A stretch of DNA of 64,000 bases from Lactifluus volemus (GCA_022376515.1 WTXI01000132.1:37002-101001), one strand, 5' to 3'; positions 1 through 12,725 are shown, numbered from the stretch's first letter. Notes: generated by a model not told the origin, from the letters alone. Numbers and translations are program-made.

Positions 1-2083
1 AATGCAGTCGTCTTGACAAATGGATTTAGGATGACCGCGGCGATAAAGACATCTTGATCTGCTTTGGCCCACCGCTTCTCGATGCTGTCTAGAATAGCTG
101 TACATCCAAGGATATTGGCTGCATCCTTCGCTTTGATATCATTGTAATAAATGGTAAGGGCACCAAATGCGAGGAGTATTTGATCCAAACGACAAAACGC
201 TGCCTGTGCTATATTTGCAGCTCTTGCGAGAGGTTCGAGATGGGTCTTGAGCCTGTACCAAAATATATTACACTCTTCTTGAGTTGAATAATAAATTCAT
301 ACCGAGCTAAGGCATGCCAAAAAACGGAATTCTCAATGATTGCTATCATTTCGCGTGCTTTCCTTCTGTTTGCCGCAGTTCCACCCGGAGGATTGAGGAT
401 CGCTTGATCAGGCGGGGCCATCGCGTCGTTAGTTACAAGTGCTCGGAGAGGATGTTGTAGTTCAAGTAGACGTTTGAAAGCAAGATAATGTGCCGTCCAC
501 CTTGTTAACACAGCGCGGATCACAGCAAGAGCGACCTTGCCATTTCGTATCTGCACATCTCGTAGATGGGCGAGAATATATGTCTTGCTGCGTAGCCACC
601 CAATAAGCTCGCAAGCCATTTTGCTGTACTCGGTGTATACCGTCTCGACTTTGAAATAATCTCCAACAATGAGATTGACCTTTGGAACATTAAAATTAAT
701 TGATATGAGAAGGGAGCTCATCAGACCTGGTGTGCGAAACAATCTGGACAGACAAGATGTGGAAATTGAGCAAGTAGCATCTTTCTTGCTTTTCGTGATT
801 CTCCAGATGCATCCGTTGTGAACGCGACAACAGTAACCCCCCATTCCGATCGAAGATGTTCAATTACCTCAACCATTAAGTTCAACAAATTATCTGCGGT
901 CTTTCTTTCATTTGAGGCGTCGTGAACTCTTACAGTGTGAACCTAATTATATGCCTGAGTCAGATCTAATTCAAGTAATATACAGTGTCGCACCTCTTTT
1001 TCGACCGCAATCATAAATGCGATGTAGTGGTGGAAGTTTTCACCTGTCCAACCGTCACACGAAGCAGTCGCGTTCCGACCCTTAGCCCGTTCCTTTGCTT
1101 GGGTTTGCAATTCTGCAAGCGTCCGAGGAAGCAGACGTTGTGTAAGTACCTTGCGACTTGGTGACTTCGCTTGTGGAATAAATTCTGTGCAGAAATTTAG
1201 CCACTCCGGATTTTCTACCCAAGAGAGCGGTAGACCCGCTGATGCAGTGAGCCGTATCATCCTCTCCTCGAAGCGCATCTGACGCGCATCTGACCATGGC
1301 AAATCAGGAGACGGTGCCCGAGAAGTAAATGATGCCACACGATGTCTGCTGCGTCTACTAGTAGTTCTGGATGGTGGAGGAATGTGGCACATGGATATAG
1401 AATCAGACGGAGCAAGACTAGAAGTAGAAGTTGAAACAACAGAAGGGTCTCGCTCATAACTACTATGCATAAATGGCCCTGGAATTGTAAGACTAAATGC
1501 AGACTGATATGAGTCAGAAGGCGTTTGAACGTGGAGCACAGGAGGTCGACTCGGAGGATATGGAGAAACTGAATACCCTTGAACAGAAGAGCTAGTTTCT
1601 ACACTTTCCCCGACATTGCGACGTGATGCAGTCTTCCTAGGAGACTTCATGTTTTCTTTGTGCTGCTGAGCTTTTTCACGGACTTCAGGTGGCTGGCGGT
1701 GGCAATTTCGTAGGTGATTAAGAAGCCCTTCTGTGCGAGCGGCCAACCACTCGCGTGCAGGATCATTTTGTTCGATTGCAAATACTAAAATATTGCTTTC
1801 GGGTCACTGGCAATATCGAGAAGTCAGAAAATTACGCACACTCCAGCTCGACCATCTCCCATGTTCGGGCAGCCTGCCGACTGCCATTTACAACCTCTCT
1901 TGCATCTTGGGTAAGAATAATATTGATGCGATCTTCCAAGCACCGTTTACAAAAAACTTTTGCCTTGTCATGCGTCCCCCTTGTACCAGAATAGGCCTCA
2001 GGTGCCTTCTGTGAAAGTTTTGGATGGTCTTTGTAGAAGTCTCGAAACCATGAGCGATGGGGTAGGGGTGGCCGGCTAGGCAT
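1..2083 (-). CDS. hAT family transposase with BED-type zinc finger, 3' end missing
   Basis: A nuclear DNA transposase that would bind and move its own element. The first exon (2083 to about 1835) encodes an FCKRC motif. After an intron the frame resumes near 1746 with NHLRNCH, together giving a split BED-type C2H2 finger. A Ser/Pro-rich linker follows, then a DUF659-like block (ATASCDGWTGENFHHYIAFM) near 1000-1080. Further exons near 700-900 (CPDCFAHQ, then VNLIVGDYF after an intron), 280-660, and 1-240 (IEKRWAKADQDVFIAAVILN) match the usual order of fungal hAT transposases. The C-terminal dimerisation domain lies beyond the window. Intron junctions were inferred from domain continuity, so I cannot say that the gene is intact. 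Confidence 0.75.
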
Positions 2084-2339
2084 ACTAGCTAATGAAGCAG
2101 TGGGTTGTTGCAGCTCGTATCATTGGAATCATACTACATACAGTATAAGTGCGTGCAAGGGATCAGATAATGGCCCGATATTGGTGAGGAAGGAACAATA
2201 AGTAGACGCGAGCACTATTGATGGTATACGATGGAGATAAAATTGAGCTTATCGATTCGACGATAAAACTCTGATAACATCAGATCAGTGATTAATAAGC
2301 GGTTTTGGCATTCCCACGCGAAGTCGAAAGTCACGGTCG

Positions 2340-2439
2340 TTTTACAGTCACTGACTGGTCAATGACTAGTCAGCATGCGCGTGACCTGACTTTTGACTTC
2401 CGGTCAGTGACCGCACAACACTGACTTGCACCATCCCTG
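2340..2439. repeat. hAT terminal and subterminal repeats
   Basis: The stretch has many overlapping GTCA/TGAC words in both orientations (for example GTCACTGACTGGTCAATGAC at 2346-2365) and ends at the putative CAGGG terminus. Subterminal clusters of this kind are typical transposase binding sites in hAT elements; the role here is inferred. Confidence 0.5.
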
Positions 2440-2809
2440 TGGCCCGCGACGTTGAAAGCTGTGCCAAGTAACTCGTATTAGCATATATGGGATGTTTGTT
2501 TAGTCTTTGTTCGATATGATTCTCTCCACTTGCCATGCCCCCAATTGAAGTCTAGTCACGGCCGCAGTATAAGGCGGAGCAACATTAGCAGATATAGGCC
2601 ATCAATTCGGTGGAATCAAATCGTTACGTTCTATAAATGCCGTTGTGAAATAAATCTATTCAACTTTTGAGCTTAATGGGCGGTTATATGAGCCCTCGGA
2701 GTTACTTTGGCACTAAGGAATCGAACCGTGGGACCGTCGGAGGATTCCGCCCGGAGTACAGTATTTACCTCCATGAGGGTGTCATTCTCTTCTCTCTCGG
2801 CCACACCGT
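2440..2809. promoter_or_regulatory. Upstream region of S28 copy A, duplicated at 29661-29955
   Basis: From about 2513 the sequence is nearly the same as 29661 onward, starting with ATGATTCTCTCCAC. A TATAAATG box at 2632-2639 (29777-29784 in copy B) lies about 175 bp before the S28 ATG. 2440-2512 shows nothing recognisable. Confidence 0.5.
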
Positions 2810-3470
2810 ATGGTGTGGGCTTTCCATATCATTTGGATATCTCTTATTGTCGTGCTCGTCGGTACGGGCGGCAGCAATGCCCTTCACAAGCATGTCCTCC
2901 ATAATCCACAGGGGGTCAACTTTCAAAATCTCCATCGACGCGCTGCTGGCATAACCTCGCATCCCGATCAAGGAGCTGAGGTGCCGGCGCATGCCAGCAA
3001 GCACCACTCGTTGTAGCCGTCGTGGCATCCGAGTTCTCCGTTCAGAGGTTCACCCAGCCACTCGATCACTTTGACAACACCACCGACGCGACGTTTCAAC
3101 AACGTTTCTGGGTCAACACACGACACTATAAACCACGTCCTGGCTCACCGGTCATCGTTATCGATGGGGGTGAGACTAACGGGGAGGCTGTCTGCCGTTT
3201 TTGGACACAGATGTTGGGGATATTTTGGCACGTGCGACAGGTGGCATCGCAGTTGTGCTAGAGCATAGATCTTATGGTACGTGTATCCCTGGATAGCTTA
3301 GACGCGCTGACGTGCGACTGGGATTTGGTCCAGGCAAGTCTGTGGGTGTCCAAACTTTTCGACTGATTCCCTAAGGTGCGCTTGTGCTCGCCGCCTCATG
3401 CCATGTCGACCCCTCTACGCGCTCTTATATTGATTCAGCTTGCTACTTGGTGCTGTAGGTGGCTCAACAA
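2810..3470 (+). pseudogene. S28 serine carboxypeptidase-like gene, copy A, 5' part
   Basis: This is the 5' part of a secreted peptidase of family S28 (the prolyl carboxypeptidase family). A hydrophobic signal peptide starts at ATG 2810 (MVWAFHIIWISLIVVLVGTG), followed by the S28 signature FTQPLDHFDNTTDATFQQRF from about 3047. Compared with copy B, a 7-bp deletion near 3000 shifts the frame. The next blocks (VLEHR, then a 5' splice site near 3278) are still visible. At 3471 a retrotransposon LTR interrupts the gene within the codons for LNNEQAL; the gene resumes at 20953. The frameshift and the insertion make it a pseudogene. Its neighbour downstream, after the retrotransposons, is NLR1, as copy B is followed by NLR2. 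Confidence 0.85.
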
Positions 3471-4351
3471 TGTAAGGTAGGCTCAGCGGCTGGGCCTGAA
3501 ATCCGACATCTTCAACCTCGCGCCGGCCCTCAACCACGACCCGATTTGGACGTCACACCTTATCTCGACTCCGCGCTCTTCACCTTCGTCCGCCTCGACA
3601 TCGACCGACACCGACGCACTTTCGGCCGATGCTGAGACTCGCCAAGAAAACCCTCAATCCCCCTTCATTTGTACATACCAGGTATTGCCCGCTATTGGGA
3701 CCTTTACCATACTCTCTTTGGACTACTCATTTCTGCTGGACCTGTTACCTTAACTCCTTTCAGACTTTTCCTATGGCTGGTACTACGAGACGACGCTCAC
3801 GATCGTGTTTTACTACTCTACTACCGCCCTCACTTTCCCCGTTTTGGATCATCAAGCGCCCTCGCGCGAGGCCTGAGCCCATCGGGGTGTTGTCCGATGC
3901 AGCGACCCGATGGCCGACGCCTTACAGACCTACATCTACTATTCCTTTTTCTTCCTTTTCTTTATACTCTCGTGTTTCACCCTTGCCTCCTGAATTACAG
4001 TCTTGAGCTAACTATTGAAACTTGCTATTTTCGTGGACTCTAGTTATCTATCTCAGATCTGCAGAAAAGTAGTTATAAGGCCTTGCTCATTGGCCTGGAA
4101 GAGCATCCAATAAATCATTTGTCGATTCGGATCACTTTGTCTGCTTAGAAGAAATCAGTCTCGTTCTCCCTCTTCTCGTCTCTATCGGTCTACTTTTCGT
4201 CTCGTTTCGTCTCCGCGTAGCATTCTCGTTCCGAGCGCCTCGTGCCCTCTATTCCAAATCGTCCCGCAAGCGCCCTCGTCGTACCCTCTCTCTCCTGCCT
4301 TAACCGGCCCCTCTGTCTTCGAACTCGCCCGGGCTCCCAAGAGCTCGTACA
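3471..4351 (+). repeat. Outer element 5' LTR
   Basis: 881 bp, TG...CA ends, matching 20071-20952 at about 99%. It is followed directly by TTTGGCTGCCCCAGTG, the primer-binding-site position; I could not assign the tRNA. ORFs inside it recur identically in the 3' LTR and are not genes. Confidence 0.92.
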
Positions 4352-4448
4352 TTTGGCTGCCCCAGTGAGGCAAGCCAGAGTCGCTTGCCTCCGAAACTCC
4401 CTCCTCAGGCTTTCCTGACCTCCTCGGTTACCTCTTGGTAACCCCCCT

Positions 4449-6835
4449 ATGAAGAAGAAGTCCAAAGTACTACCACCTAGAGACAACCTCGGACAATTCA
4501 CAAAAACCACACCGCCCACAAAAACCACACCACCCGCAGCAAGTTCATCCCGCCTTTCACCAAACCGACCCATCGGCAATCCGTCCGTATCCATTTCCCA
4601 AGCCACCCCTCCCTCTTCTCCTCTTCCAACGTCTCCTAACCCCTCATTGGATCAAGATCGTTTTTCATACCCACCTTCTCCCTCCGCTGCCCAGTCTATA
4701 CCCGGGTCCTTCTCCCCCGCTTCTTCTCGCTCATCAGTACCCTTCTCAGTCCTAGTTTCAGCAGCCTCGACTCACTTTGACTCGGCCCCAGTATCAACAG
4801 TCGAATCAAGTGCCGTTCCCTCGCCCCTCGATTCCAGGCCACTCTCTCCCCAATCACACAATCAATTCCACTTTCCCTCGGCACCTGACCCCATTGACGC
4901 TTCATCCAAGTCATCTCCCTCTCCCACCACTTCAACTTCACACCTACCTCCCGACCAACCTCCCACGCCCCCCGTTTCAAATTCGTCGCTGCCATCAACC
5001 GCTCACGTCCCCGCACAAGCCCAAGCACAGCCACCTCCCGTCGTCGCACCCATCGTTCATCACCTTCCCAACAACATGGCCCAACCAGCAACCGGACCAG
5101 CCTCCTTGCCGCCGCCGCGATCTAATCGTGCCCCCTTTTTCTCCGGTCGCGTTTCTGACCCTCTCAGTGATTTCCTTCAAGAATATGAGGAACTAGCAGA
5201 CAGCCACCAACTTAACCCACAAGAAAAGGTGGAATCGATCCTCAGGTATATCCCCACAAAAATGAAGGATCTTTGGAAGTCTCGACCTGGGTTCGCAACC
5301 CATGACTGGGCGGTTTTTCGACAATCGCTCGAGAAGGCCTATCCGGCCAGGGTATTCCAGAATCGCCATTCAAAACAACAGCTCCACGATCTCGTCAAGA
5401 AGACATCCCAGTATCGCATGAGGGATGAAGATGATGTACTTGAGTACTACCGCCGTTTCTTCTTTATAGCCACCCCGCTAGTTGACTCTCTTGACATCAC
5501 CACCAAGGATCGAGATTACGCCTTTTGGTATGGCTTCCACGCAGAAGACCGCAGACTCATGAGCAACCGGCTCGACGTCAAGTTCCCCGACCGTGCCTTA
5601 ACTCAAGCCTATCCTTGGGAGGACGTCCTCAAGGTCGCACGCACCATTCTTTCAGGCCCAGAACCTCCACCCCTGTCGTTATGGGAAGAACCACACGACC
5701 TCCGGGCGCATCCCTCCCGCGACTTCGACGACCTGTGGGACTCTCGTGACCCCCAAGAATCCGGGCGTGAACGACAACCTTACGAGCGCGACCGAGAGCG
5801 CGAATCATACCGCTGGGATGCCCACGATTATCAAGAAAACAGGCGCGACCGACCACCATACGAGCGAGAACGCGAACGTGATCCCCCGTACGCAGATGAC
5901 TACCTTCGAGATACTTCGCCCCACCTCCGATCGACACCAGCAGTCGAGACGAAGAAGGTTCGATTCAGAGACCCGCCACGCGAAGAAGAGCCGGACATTG
6001 AAGACCTGTTGGACAAAATGCATGGTCTTTCAGTCCGAGACCGCACTTATGCCTCCCTCTTCAACAAGTGCATCCGACACTTCCCAGACTTCGCGCAAAT
6101 GCTCCCCAAACCCGAAATCACGCGGGATGGGCACTATCCTCAAACTTCGCCTACTCCTCTGCACCAGCGTCCTCCTCGACCGCCCCATCAATGCCAGCCG
6201 CTTCGACGACAGCTGACCCCTCCTACTTCCTTCCTCGACCCGACAACTGTGCCTTCTGCTCGCTATACACCCACCGCATCCGCACCTGCCCCACGGCACA
6301 AGAATACTGTCGGACTGGACGGGCCTCGGTACAGGAGGATCGCCTATGCCTTCCTAACGGTCATCCGATCCCCCGCGGCCCCGGAAACCTCAAAACTCGG
6401 ATCGACGCTTGGATCGCAGCCCAGGCGCCGTCGCCAACCTCCTCGCTCCCCACCCCTGCGACGCCAGGCCTCAAATCGACACTGCACACGTCAGCACGCA
6501 TTGAAGAAGTGGTGGAGTCTCACATCTTTGAAGTTGTGGAGTTCTCAGAGGTTAATGAAGAGCCGGAGGAATCCGACGATGAGTCTCTCGATATTTTCGA
6601 GTTTTTGCAGCTGAAAGGAAGAAAAGGGAAGCTCGAGCAACCAAGTTACTGGAGCTTGCGCCGCCACCGACACGACCCTCCGCGAGGGCGACAACGCCAC
6701 CATCAGACCGCTCTGCGCAGCCCATCCCCAAACCAACCGCAAAAACCCCTCAAGTCTCCACGCCGCTCACCCGATCGAGCCCTCAGTACCGTTATCAGTC
6801 CAATGCTGAGGACCAGAAACTCACCGACCAGCTGA
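4449..6835 (+). pseudogene. Outer element gag (frameshifted)
   Basis: The structural capsid/nucleocapsid polyprotein of the outer element. The long frame from 4449 starts with a basic N-terminus (MKKKSKVLPPRDNLGQFTK), followed by a Ser/Pro/Thr-rich segment of about 200 residues. A gag-like helical core follows (FFSGRVSDPLSDFLQEYEEL, then the LYTRY-like YPARVF region, 5110-5650) and then an Arg/Asp/Glu-rich tract. Around 6120-6200 the coding frame moves to one that carries a Cys-rich knuckle-like segment (CAFCSLYTHRIRTC, near 6250), ending at 6835. The frame change breaks the core from the nucleocapsid. A programmed shift is possible, but the later breaks in pol make decay more likely. Confidence 0.75.
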
Positions 6836-9678
6836 TGACTTGGTTCATGGATGGTAACTTAAGCCAAATCACCCCGGCTCACCTTCTAGCTGCCAGCCCC
6901 GTAATCCGGAAAGAACTGGCTGAAAAGCTGAAAACCCGTCGAGTGGAAACGCACAGCCTCGAAGAGGTGCTCGGCCGATTTCCGATGACCCGACGACGCC
7001 CCCCACTGAAGTTACCACCCTCTGCGTTGCGGAGTCATCCTTACCGCTCCAGGAAGTCGATGTCCTCGTCAATGGCTTAGTTCTTGAAGCAGGAGTGCTT
7101 GACAGTGGGTCTCAGATCATAGTCATCTGAGAGGACCTTGCTCGGGATGCTCAAGTCGCCATCAACCCACGACGCTGGCTTGAAATGGAAGCGGCCAGCG
7201 GTACAGTCAGCTGGACTCTCGGATGCGCCGAAAACCTCTGCATGAAGATAGGTAATATATCCTTTCAAGTGCAGGCTCATGTCGTGCAGTGTGCTCCGTT
7301 TCGGCTCCTTCTCGGACGACCATTTCACAGCCTCCTGTGCTGCCGCCTCGAGGACCACCCAAACGGTCACGTCCAAGTTTCCCTATGCGACCCCTCAGAC
7401 CCCTTTCACGAAATCTCAATCCCATCACATCCCCGCAAGTCTCATGTTGGCTACCTTGGGACGTTCTCTCTGCTCGCCTCAGTTTCACCTCCATACATCG
7501 ACGGCTACGACGCTTACCAGGAGACTGCGCGCGCCCCCTTTTCCGAACCACCTGCCGCCTCATCAACCTCCATTCTAGCCTACAAAAGGTGGCCAAGAAA
7601 GTTCGACCTGTTCCCGCGTCATTACCTGAAGATTTTCGCACCGTCCGCCGCATTCCCGTCGACCCTTTGCTTTCCCTTCCGCCACTCCCGTTCCTTGCTC
7701 CTGACTTTGTTCCTGGCGAGCGGCTCACTCAGGAACGCTTGGACGACTTACAGCTCAACCGCTTCGACTTTCTTTGGCCCGAGGAGCTCAAATTGCTACA
7801 ACATGTCCTCCTCCTTAATGAGCTAGGTCTAGCTTGGTCTGAGGCGGAGAAGGGTCGATTTCGTGATGACTACTTCGCTCCCGTCAAAATCCCGATCGTT
7901 GAACATGTGCCCTGGGCACACAAGAATATCCCATTCCGTCTGGTATCTTAGACGACGTTATTCAAATTTTCAAAGACAAATTCGCTGCTGGGGGTCTACG
8001 AGCACTCCGATGCCTCTATCGATCCCGCTGGTTCTGCGTGAAGAAGAAGAGTGGAGCCCTCCGACTTGTTCACGACCTCCAGCCACTCAACGCCGTCACC
8101 ATTCGTAATTCTAGTGTCCCCCCCTCGCGGACCAGCTTATTGAAGGCATGGCTGGGAGATCTTGTTATTCTATGCTAGATCTCTTTGTTGGCTACGACCA
8201 CCGCTCGCTCGATGTTTCCTCTCGCGATCTTACCACCATCCAGTCGCCTATTGGAGCTGTCCGCCTCACTTGTCTCCCTCAGGGCTGGACGAACGCCGTA
8301 GCGATTTTTCATGATGATGTAACCTTCATTTTAGAACCTGAAATCCCTCATGTCGCTCGCCCCTTCGTCGACGATTGCGCCATCAAGGGACCACCCACTC
8401 GTTACGAAATCTCAGGCGACACTTACTCCACTATTCCCGCAAATCCCGGCATTCGTCAATTTATTTGGGAACACCTCAACGACGTCCACCGTGTCCTCCA
8501 TCGTCTTGGGTGCCTGGCGCCACTGTCTCGGCCAAGAAGCTCTTCATCGGGTTCCTGAAGTTGTAATTTTAGGGCACAAATGCAATTACGAAGGCCGCAT
8601 CCCTGATGACTCGAAGATCGCCAAGATCCACGACTGGCCGCCCTGCAAGTCCCTCACTGACGCCCGCGCCTTTCTGGCACTACTGGCTTCATGCGTATCT
8701 GGATCAAGAACTATTCTGCGATCGCTCGCCCGCTTGTCGATCTCACCCGCAAAGGTGAGACTTTTATCTGGGACGACAGGCACGACGCCCTATGCAGGCA
8801 CTCAAGGACGCTATCATCGACTCCCCCGCCCTCATCTCCATCGATTACTCCTCCGATCGTCCAGTTTACCTTGCCGTCGATTCCTCAGTCCGAGGCGTGG
8901 GCTGGATCTTATCTCAGGAGTGCCCCGATGGCACACGACGCCCCTCTCGCTTTGGCTCAATCTCTTGGAATGAGCGCGAGGCTCGGTACTCTCAGGCTAA
9001 GCTCGAACTTTATGGCTTGTTTCGTGCCCTCCGCGCCCTCCGCCTCCACCTTGTCAGTGTCCGCAATCTCATCGTCGAGATGGACGCCTCCTTCATCCAG
9101 GGCATGCTCAACAACCCAGACTGTCAACCCAACGCCACCATCAATCGCTGGATCGCCGCGATCCACCTTTTCGATTTCAAACTCACGCACGTTCCTGCGA
9201 GAAGCACCATGGACCTGATGGTCTGTCTCGCCGCGCCCCTGTTGCAGGTGAAGACGCCAATGAAGGTGATCCGGAAGAATGGATCGATGCCACCCTCGCG
9301 CTAAGTATCTGGGTCTTATTGGGACTAGCTGAACCTTCTCCACCACCAGCCCTAATTCACGCTCTTAAAGATTCTGTCCCCAGCGCCCCTCCAACCCTTC
9401 CTACCTCCGAACGCTTCTCCAAGGACGACACCGATATCGCCCTTATCCTCGACTACCTACGCACTCTCAAAATACCCCCCGATCTTCCCAATACCACTCC
9501 TGAGAAGTTCCTCCGCAAAGCCAAACGCTTCTCGCTCATCAATGGACAACTCTGGCGACTTCGAGGCCAGGGACTCCACCAACTTTACATTCCTCCCGAT
9601 GGATGCCTTGCCCTCCTTCGCGACGCCCACGACCGCCTAGGCCACAAGGGCTTTTATTCCACCCATCGCACCCTTCTC
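6836..9678 (+). pseudogene. Outer element pol, 5' part: protease, RT, RNase H, integrase N-terminus
   Basis: The enzymes of the outer element, spread over several frames. Aspartic protease motif DSGSQ lies at 7101-7115, followed shortly by an in-frame stop. RT runs from about 7980 to 8560, with the active site as FVDD (8364-8375) rather than the usual YxDD. RNase H follows at about 8790-9230 (YLAVDSSVRGVGWILSQ...). The integrase zinc-binding region begins near 9440 and is cut at 9678 by the inner element, just after GHKGFYSTHRTLL. At least four frame changes are needed to read it through, so it is non-functional. The remainder of integrase is at 18939-20075. Confidence 0.82.
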
Positions 9679-9824
9679 TGTTACGGTTATGCGGGCCGTC
9701 CAGCCCATCCCTTACTGTTTTCCGTCTGATTTTCGACTTGTGTGGTGACCTAGGACCCCTTTCCTTGGCCAGCCCCTTCTGTTCCGCTTCTAGGGGCTGT
9801 GCATCGCCGTTTTGGACGTGTATT

Positions 9825-9923
9825 TGACTCAGGGATCATGACTCAAATCTTGAGTCAGCGTTCTTGACTCAGATCTTGAGTCAGATGCACTGAGTCAGTT
9901 CTTGAGTCATCAGAACTGACTCA
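9825..9923. promoter_or_regulatory. Array of eight TGASTCA (Gcn4/AP-1-type) sites in the inner 5' LTR
   Basis: Perfect 7-mers TGACTCA/TGAGTCA start at 9825, 9839, 9851, 9865, 9877, 9891, 9903 and 9917, with a near-match TTAGTCA just after. The spacing is regular at 12-14 bp. This is the consensus of fungal Gcn4/CPC1 bZIP activators. The array lies about 75-175 bp upstream of the TATA-like box, as an enhancer would. Binding by a Gcn4-type factor is inferred. Confidence 0.8.
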
Positions 9924-9998
9924 GGTCCTTAGTCAATAGTCTTGACTTCGCTACTGTACTGTGACCTTTGTAGGATAGTTGGCTGGCCCTCTGTACGC

Positions 9999-10007
9999 AT
10001 AAATAGG
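9999..10007 (+). promoter_or_regulatory. TATA-like box of the inner 5' LTR
   Basis: CATAAATAG, conserved at 18317-18325 in the 3' LTR, downstream of the TGASTCA array. Confidence 0.55.
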
Positions 10008-10799
10008 GCCCTGTAGACGAGCTAAAGCCCCAGCTTCAGCTTCGTCTAGAATCGCAGTTCATTGTCTCCTGCTCACACTCGCATCACATCTTCCTCCTCT
10101 CTTCTTGTGAATCCCCTCTTCGTACCTTGATCTAGGTACTTCGCGCCACGATCAGACATCTGTGAACTTGTTCCATTTCCGTGCAACAAGTCCCCAGATG
10201 CCTGAACCCTAATACGAACGCGCTGTGAGAAGTAGTCCCCACTTTTCACCCCGCGTCTGCCCTCAACCTTAGTTCAACCTCTCACGAGTGTCCTTGGAAG
10301 GTGAGCATCTCTTGCATTCCAAATACACTCGCGCCCGTGTTGCGGTTGAACCTACACATCGTCATAAACTCATCTGCCACCGTCTATCCTTTTGGGAACG
10401 GTAACTCCGACCATCACGTGCGCCGGCCCGCTAGTCCGTCTCGCACGATACAGACACCCAGAGTTTGCACAGTCAAGTCTACTCCACACAGGACCTTGCC
10501 TGCACATGCTAGAATCGACTATTTGGTGTTGCTGGTCTTGTCCGACTCGCCACAGCAAATAGCCAACCAGAACGACGCTCACTTCGAGCCACGGTCCCTG
10601 CAAACCGTGACATAAGCTGAAGCTCCTACCCTCCACTTCTTTGTCACAAGAAGTGTACCCCGAACGAACCAGACTGTTGCCCACTTTCTTTTCAGGCCGA
10701 GAAAGTGTGTGCCAGAGTGCACAGAAATTTTTCGTTCCTCTTGCTAGAGTGAACAACTCATAGGCTACTGAGACCGCTCCTCTTGCGAAGAGTGGGCGA

Positions 10800-12725
10800 T
10801 TGATCGACAAAACGGCTTCCATAACCCTTGGTTGGACCACGGAGAAGGGGAAGCTCACCAGAGTCGAAACCAGAAACGAACCAGACCTCCCAGACCACGT
10901 AGTTGGGCACGCCTTTTGGATAGAACGTCAAGAAAACCCCAAGCAAAGTGCCTATTGGGCTTTTGACAAAGAAAATCCACACGGACCCATCGAGTTTATC
11001 AACCAGAAGTGGTATCACGTCGAGTGGTTCGATAAACCGCAGACTTACGCGACAGAGATAGGGAGATACATCACAGACGAAGACATCGCACGATTTGAAC
11101 TTGGCTGGTGGAAACCAAGTGATCCACAGTACCCAGACTATCCAGTACACGCGCTGTCCTTGACACCGGCAGGCTCAGGATCTGGAAGCACCCCAGAACG
11201 ACCTGAAGCACTTTCACCTAGTGGACAGTTATTTGAACTGACCTATCAAGCCGCACAACCCCCTTTAACCAGCGTTCCCCCTGGAATTCATCAGCAGCTT
11301 GAACCAACCTCGACGTTGCAAGTGCCCCCGGTACAAAAACAAATGGAATCACCATACTCCGACGTCAGTGTGTCAATGGTGACAGACCCAACCAGTGGAA
11401 TGTTGGTGGATCCCACCATGTTTCCAGCCGCTCTCTCCCCGCTCCACAACCTCATCCTAGTGTGCCCAGTGGTAGTGCATTCATCAGGTCAGCTGCGGTT
11501 AGCACTGCCATTACCGCACCAGCAGCACTAGCTGGCATCACAGGATTTAGCTCCTCTGGGCAACCTGGAGGAGGACCTCCGGCTGGGGTACAGCCGGGAG
11601 GAAGTGGAGGCAGCGGTGGAGGTGGTGGTGGAGGCGGAGGTGGAGGCGGAGGCGGAGGTGGAGGTGGAGGAGGGGGAGCTCCCCCTCCGGGAGGACAAGC
11701 AGTAGGTGGTCAACCACACCAGCCTTCAGCCCTCTTTGGCACGATCCCTGAAATTTTCAATGGGGATCGTGACGACCTCGCACGCTTCCGTCGCGCCTTC
11801 ACAGTCTTCTGGGAGATGAATCAGGACCACCCCTCCATAAGTAGCCCCTACATGCGGGTCCTCACCTGTGTGGGAAGGATCCGAGGCAAAGCAGTCGACC
11901 AGTGGGTCAATGGGATCATCCAACCCTTGATGAATGGGGTAGCAATGTGGCGGCAGTACCCAAATCACCTTCTGGCCATTGACCCAAACGACGAACAGGT
12001 CTGGACAGACTTTGACAATGCGTTCAAAGCTCAGTTTCAGAACACTGTGGCCAGAGAGGAGGCACTGGGGCGCCTGCTCACCCTGCAGATGCAAGGGGAA
12101 GACCTCAAAACGTACATCAATGATTTCAATACACTAATCGCTCTCGCCAAGTGGGGTCCAAATGAGCAGGGGACCCTCCTTCGATTCAAGGATGGCTTGA
12201 AGCGAGTCCTCCATGAAAAGATCATTGATTTTGAGACCACCCTACCCGATACTCTGAAGGGATGGCAAGACGCGGCCTTGAGGCGTCAAGGGAGGTGGAT
12301 CGAAGCCAGAGCCACCTCTGGAGACAAGCCAGGCCAAAACTTCCGCCAACGCCTTGCTGCGGCGCTAGGGAGGTACCAGCAGGACAGACACACGAAACCC
12401 CGACCTTCTGATGCCATGGACGTTGACGCCATCCATACAGGGGGCCTACCCCTGAAGAAAGAAGAAACTAGTAGCGGAAGGACGCTGCTTCACCTGTCGG
12501 CGACAGGGCCATGTGAGCTGCATGTGTCCTGAGAAGAAAAAGAACCAGAACAAGGGCAGTAAGCCTGCACAGCGTCCTGCCGCAGTGCGGGCTGTCGAAG
12601 AAGAAAGAAAAGAAATCACCCGCGACCAGCTTATGGACGGGCTTATGAAGTTGTCTGACGACGACAAGGAACGCTTTATCAAGGATATGGTTGACTCCAC
12701 CGACTCTGCGCCCCAGGATTTTTGA
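10800..12725 (+). pseudogene. Inner element gag (two frameshifts)
   Basis: Nucleocapsid/capsid precursor of the inner element. The first frame (10800 to about 11440) encodes a Trp/Tyr-rich N-terminal domain of unknown type and then a Pro/Ser-rich tail. The frame shifts near 11440 into one with a polyglycine tract (about 11600-11670). The conserved gypsy capsid core follows (GTIPEIFNGDRDDLARFRRA from about 11736, then ...WKAQFQNT-like and AL.RLLTLQMQG segments). A second single-base shift near 12480 separates the core from a CCHC knuckle (CFTCRRQGHVSCMC). That frame ends at 12725, overlapping the start of pol by about 30 nt in another frame. Confidence 0.82.

Larger units (their letters stand above)
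1..2439 (-). mobile_element. hAT-superfamily DNA transposon, 5' end (truncated by window edge)
   Basis: Read on the minus strand, the likely terminus begins CAGGGATGGTGC at 2439, a form typical of hAT inverted repeats. About 100 bp of subterminal repeats follow (2340-2430), in which GTCA/TGAC words recur many times. The transposase gene starts 350 bp inside. The other terminus and the target duplication lie outside the window, so the boundary rests on the sequence form alone. Confidence 0.7.
9679..10612 (+). repeat. Inner element 5' LTR
   Basis: 934 bp. It contains eight TGASTCA sites (9825-9923) and a TATA-like CATAAATAG at 9999-10007, so U3 is about 340 bp. It differs from the 3' LTR by 12 substitutions, all CpG transitions, and two 1-bp indels, by my reading. 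Confidence 0.95.

Noticed and set aside
3629..4043. Frames inside the outer 5' LTR, repeated at 20229-20643
   Set aside because: Identical open stretches in both LTRs; an LTR property, not genes.
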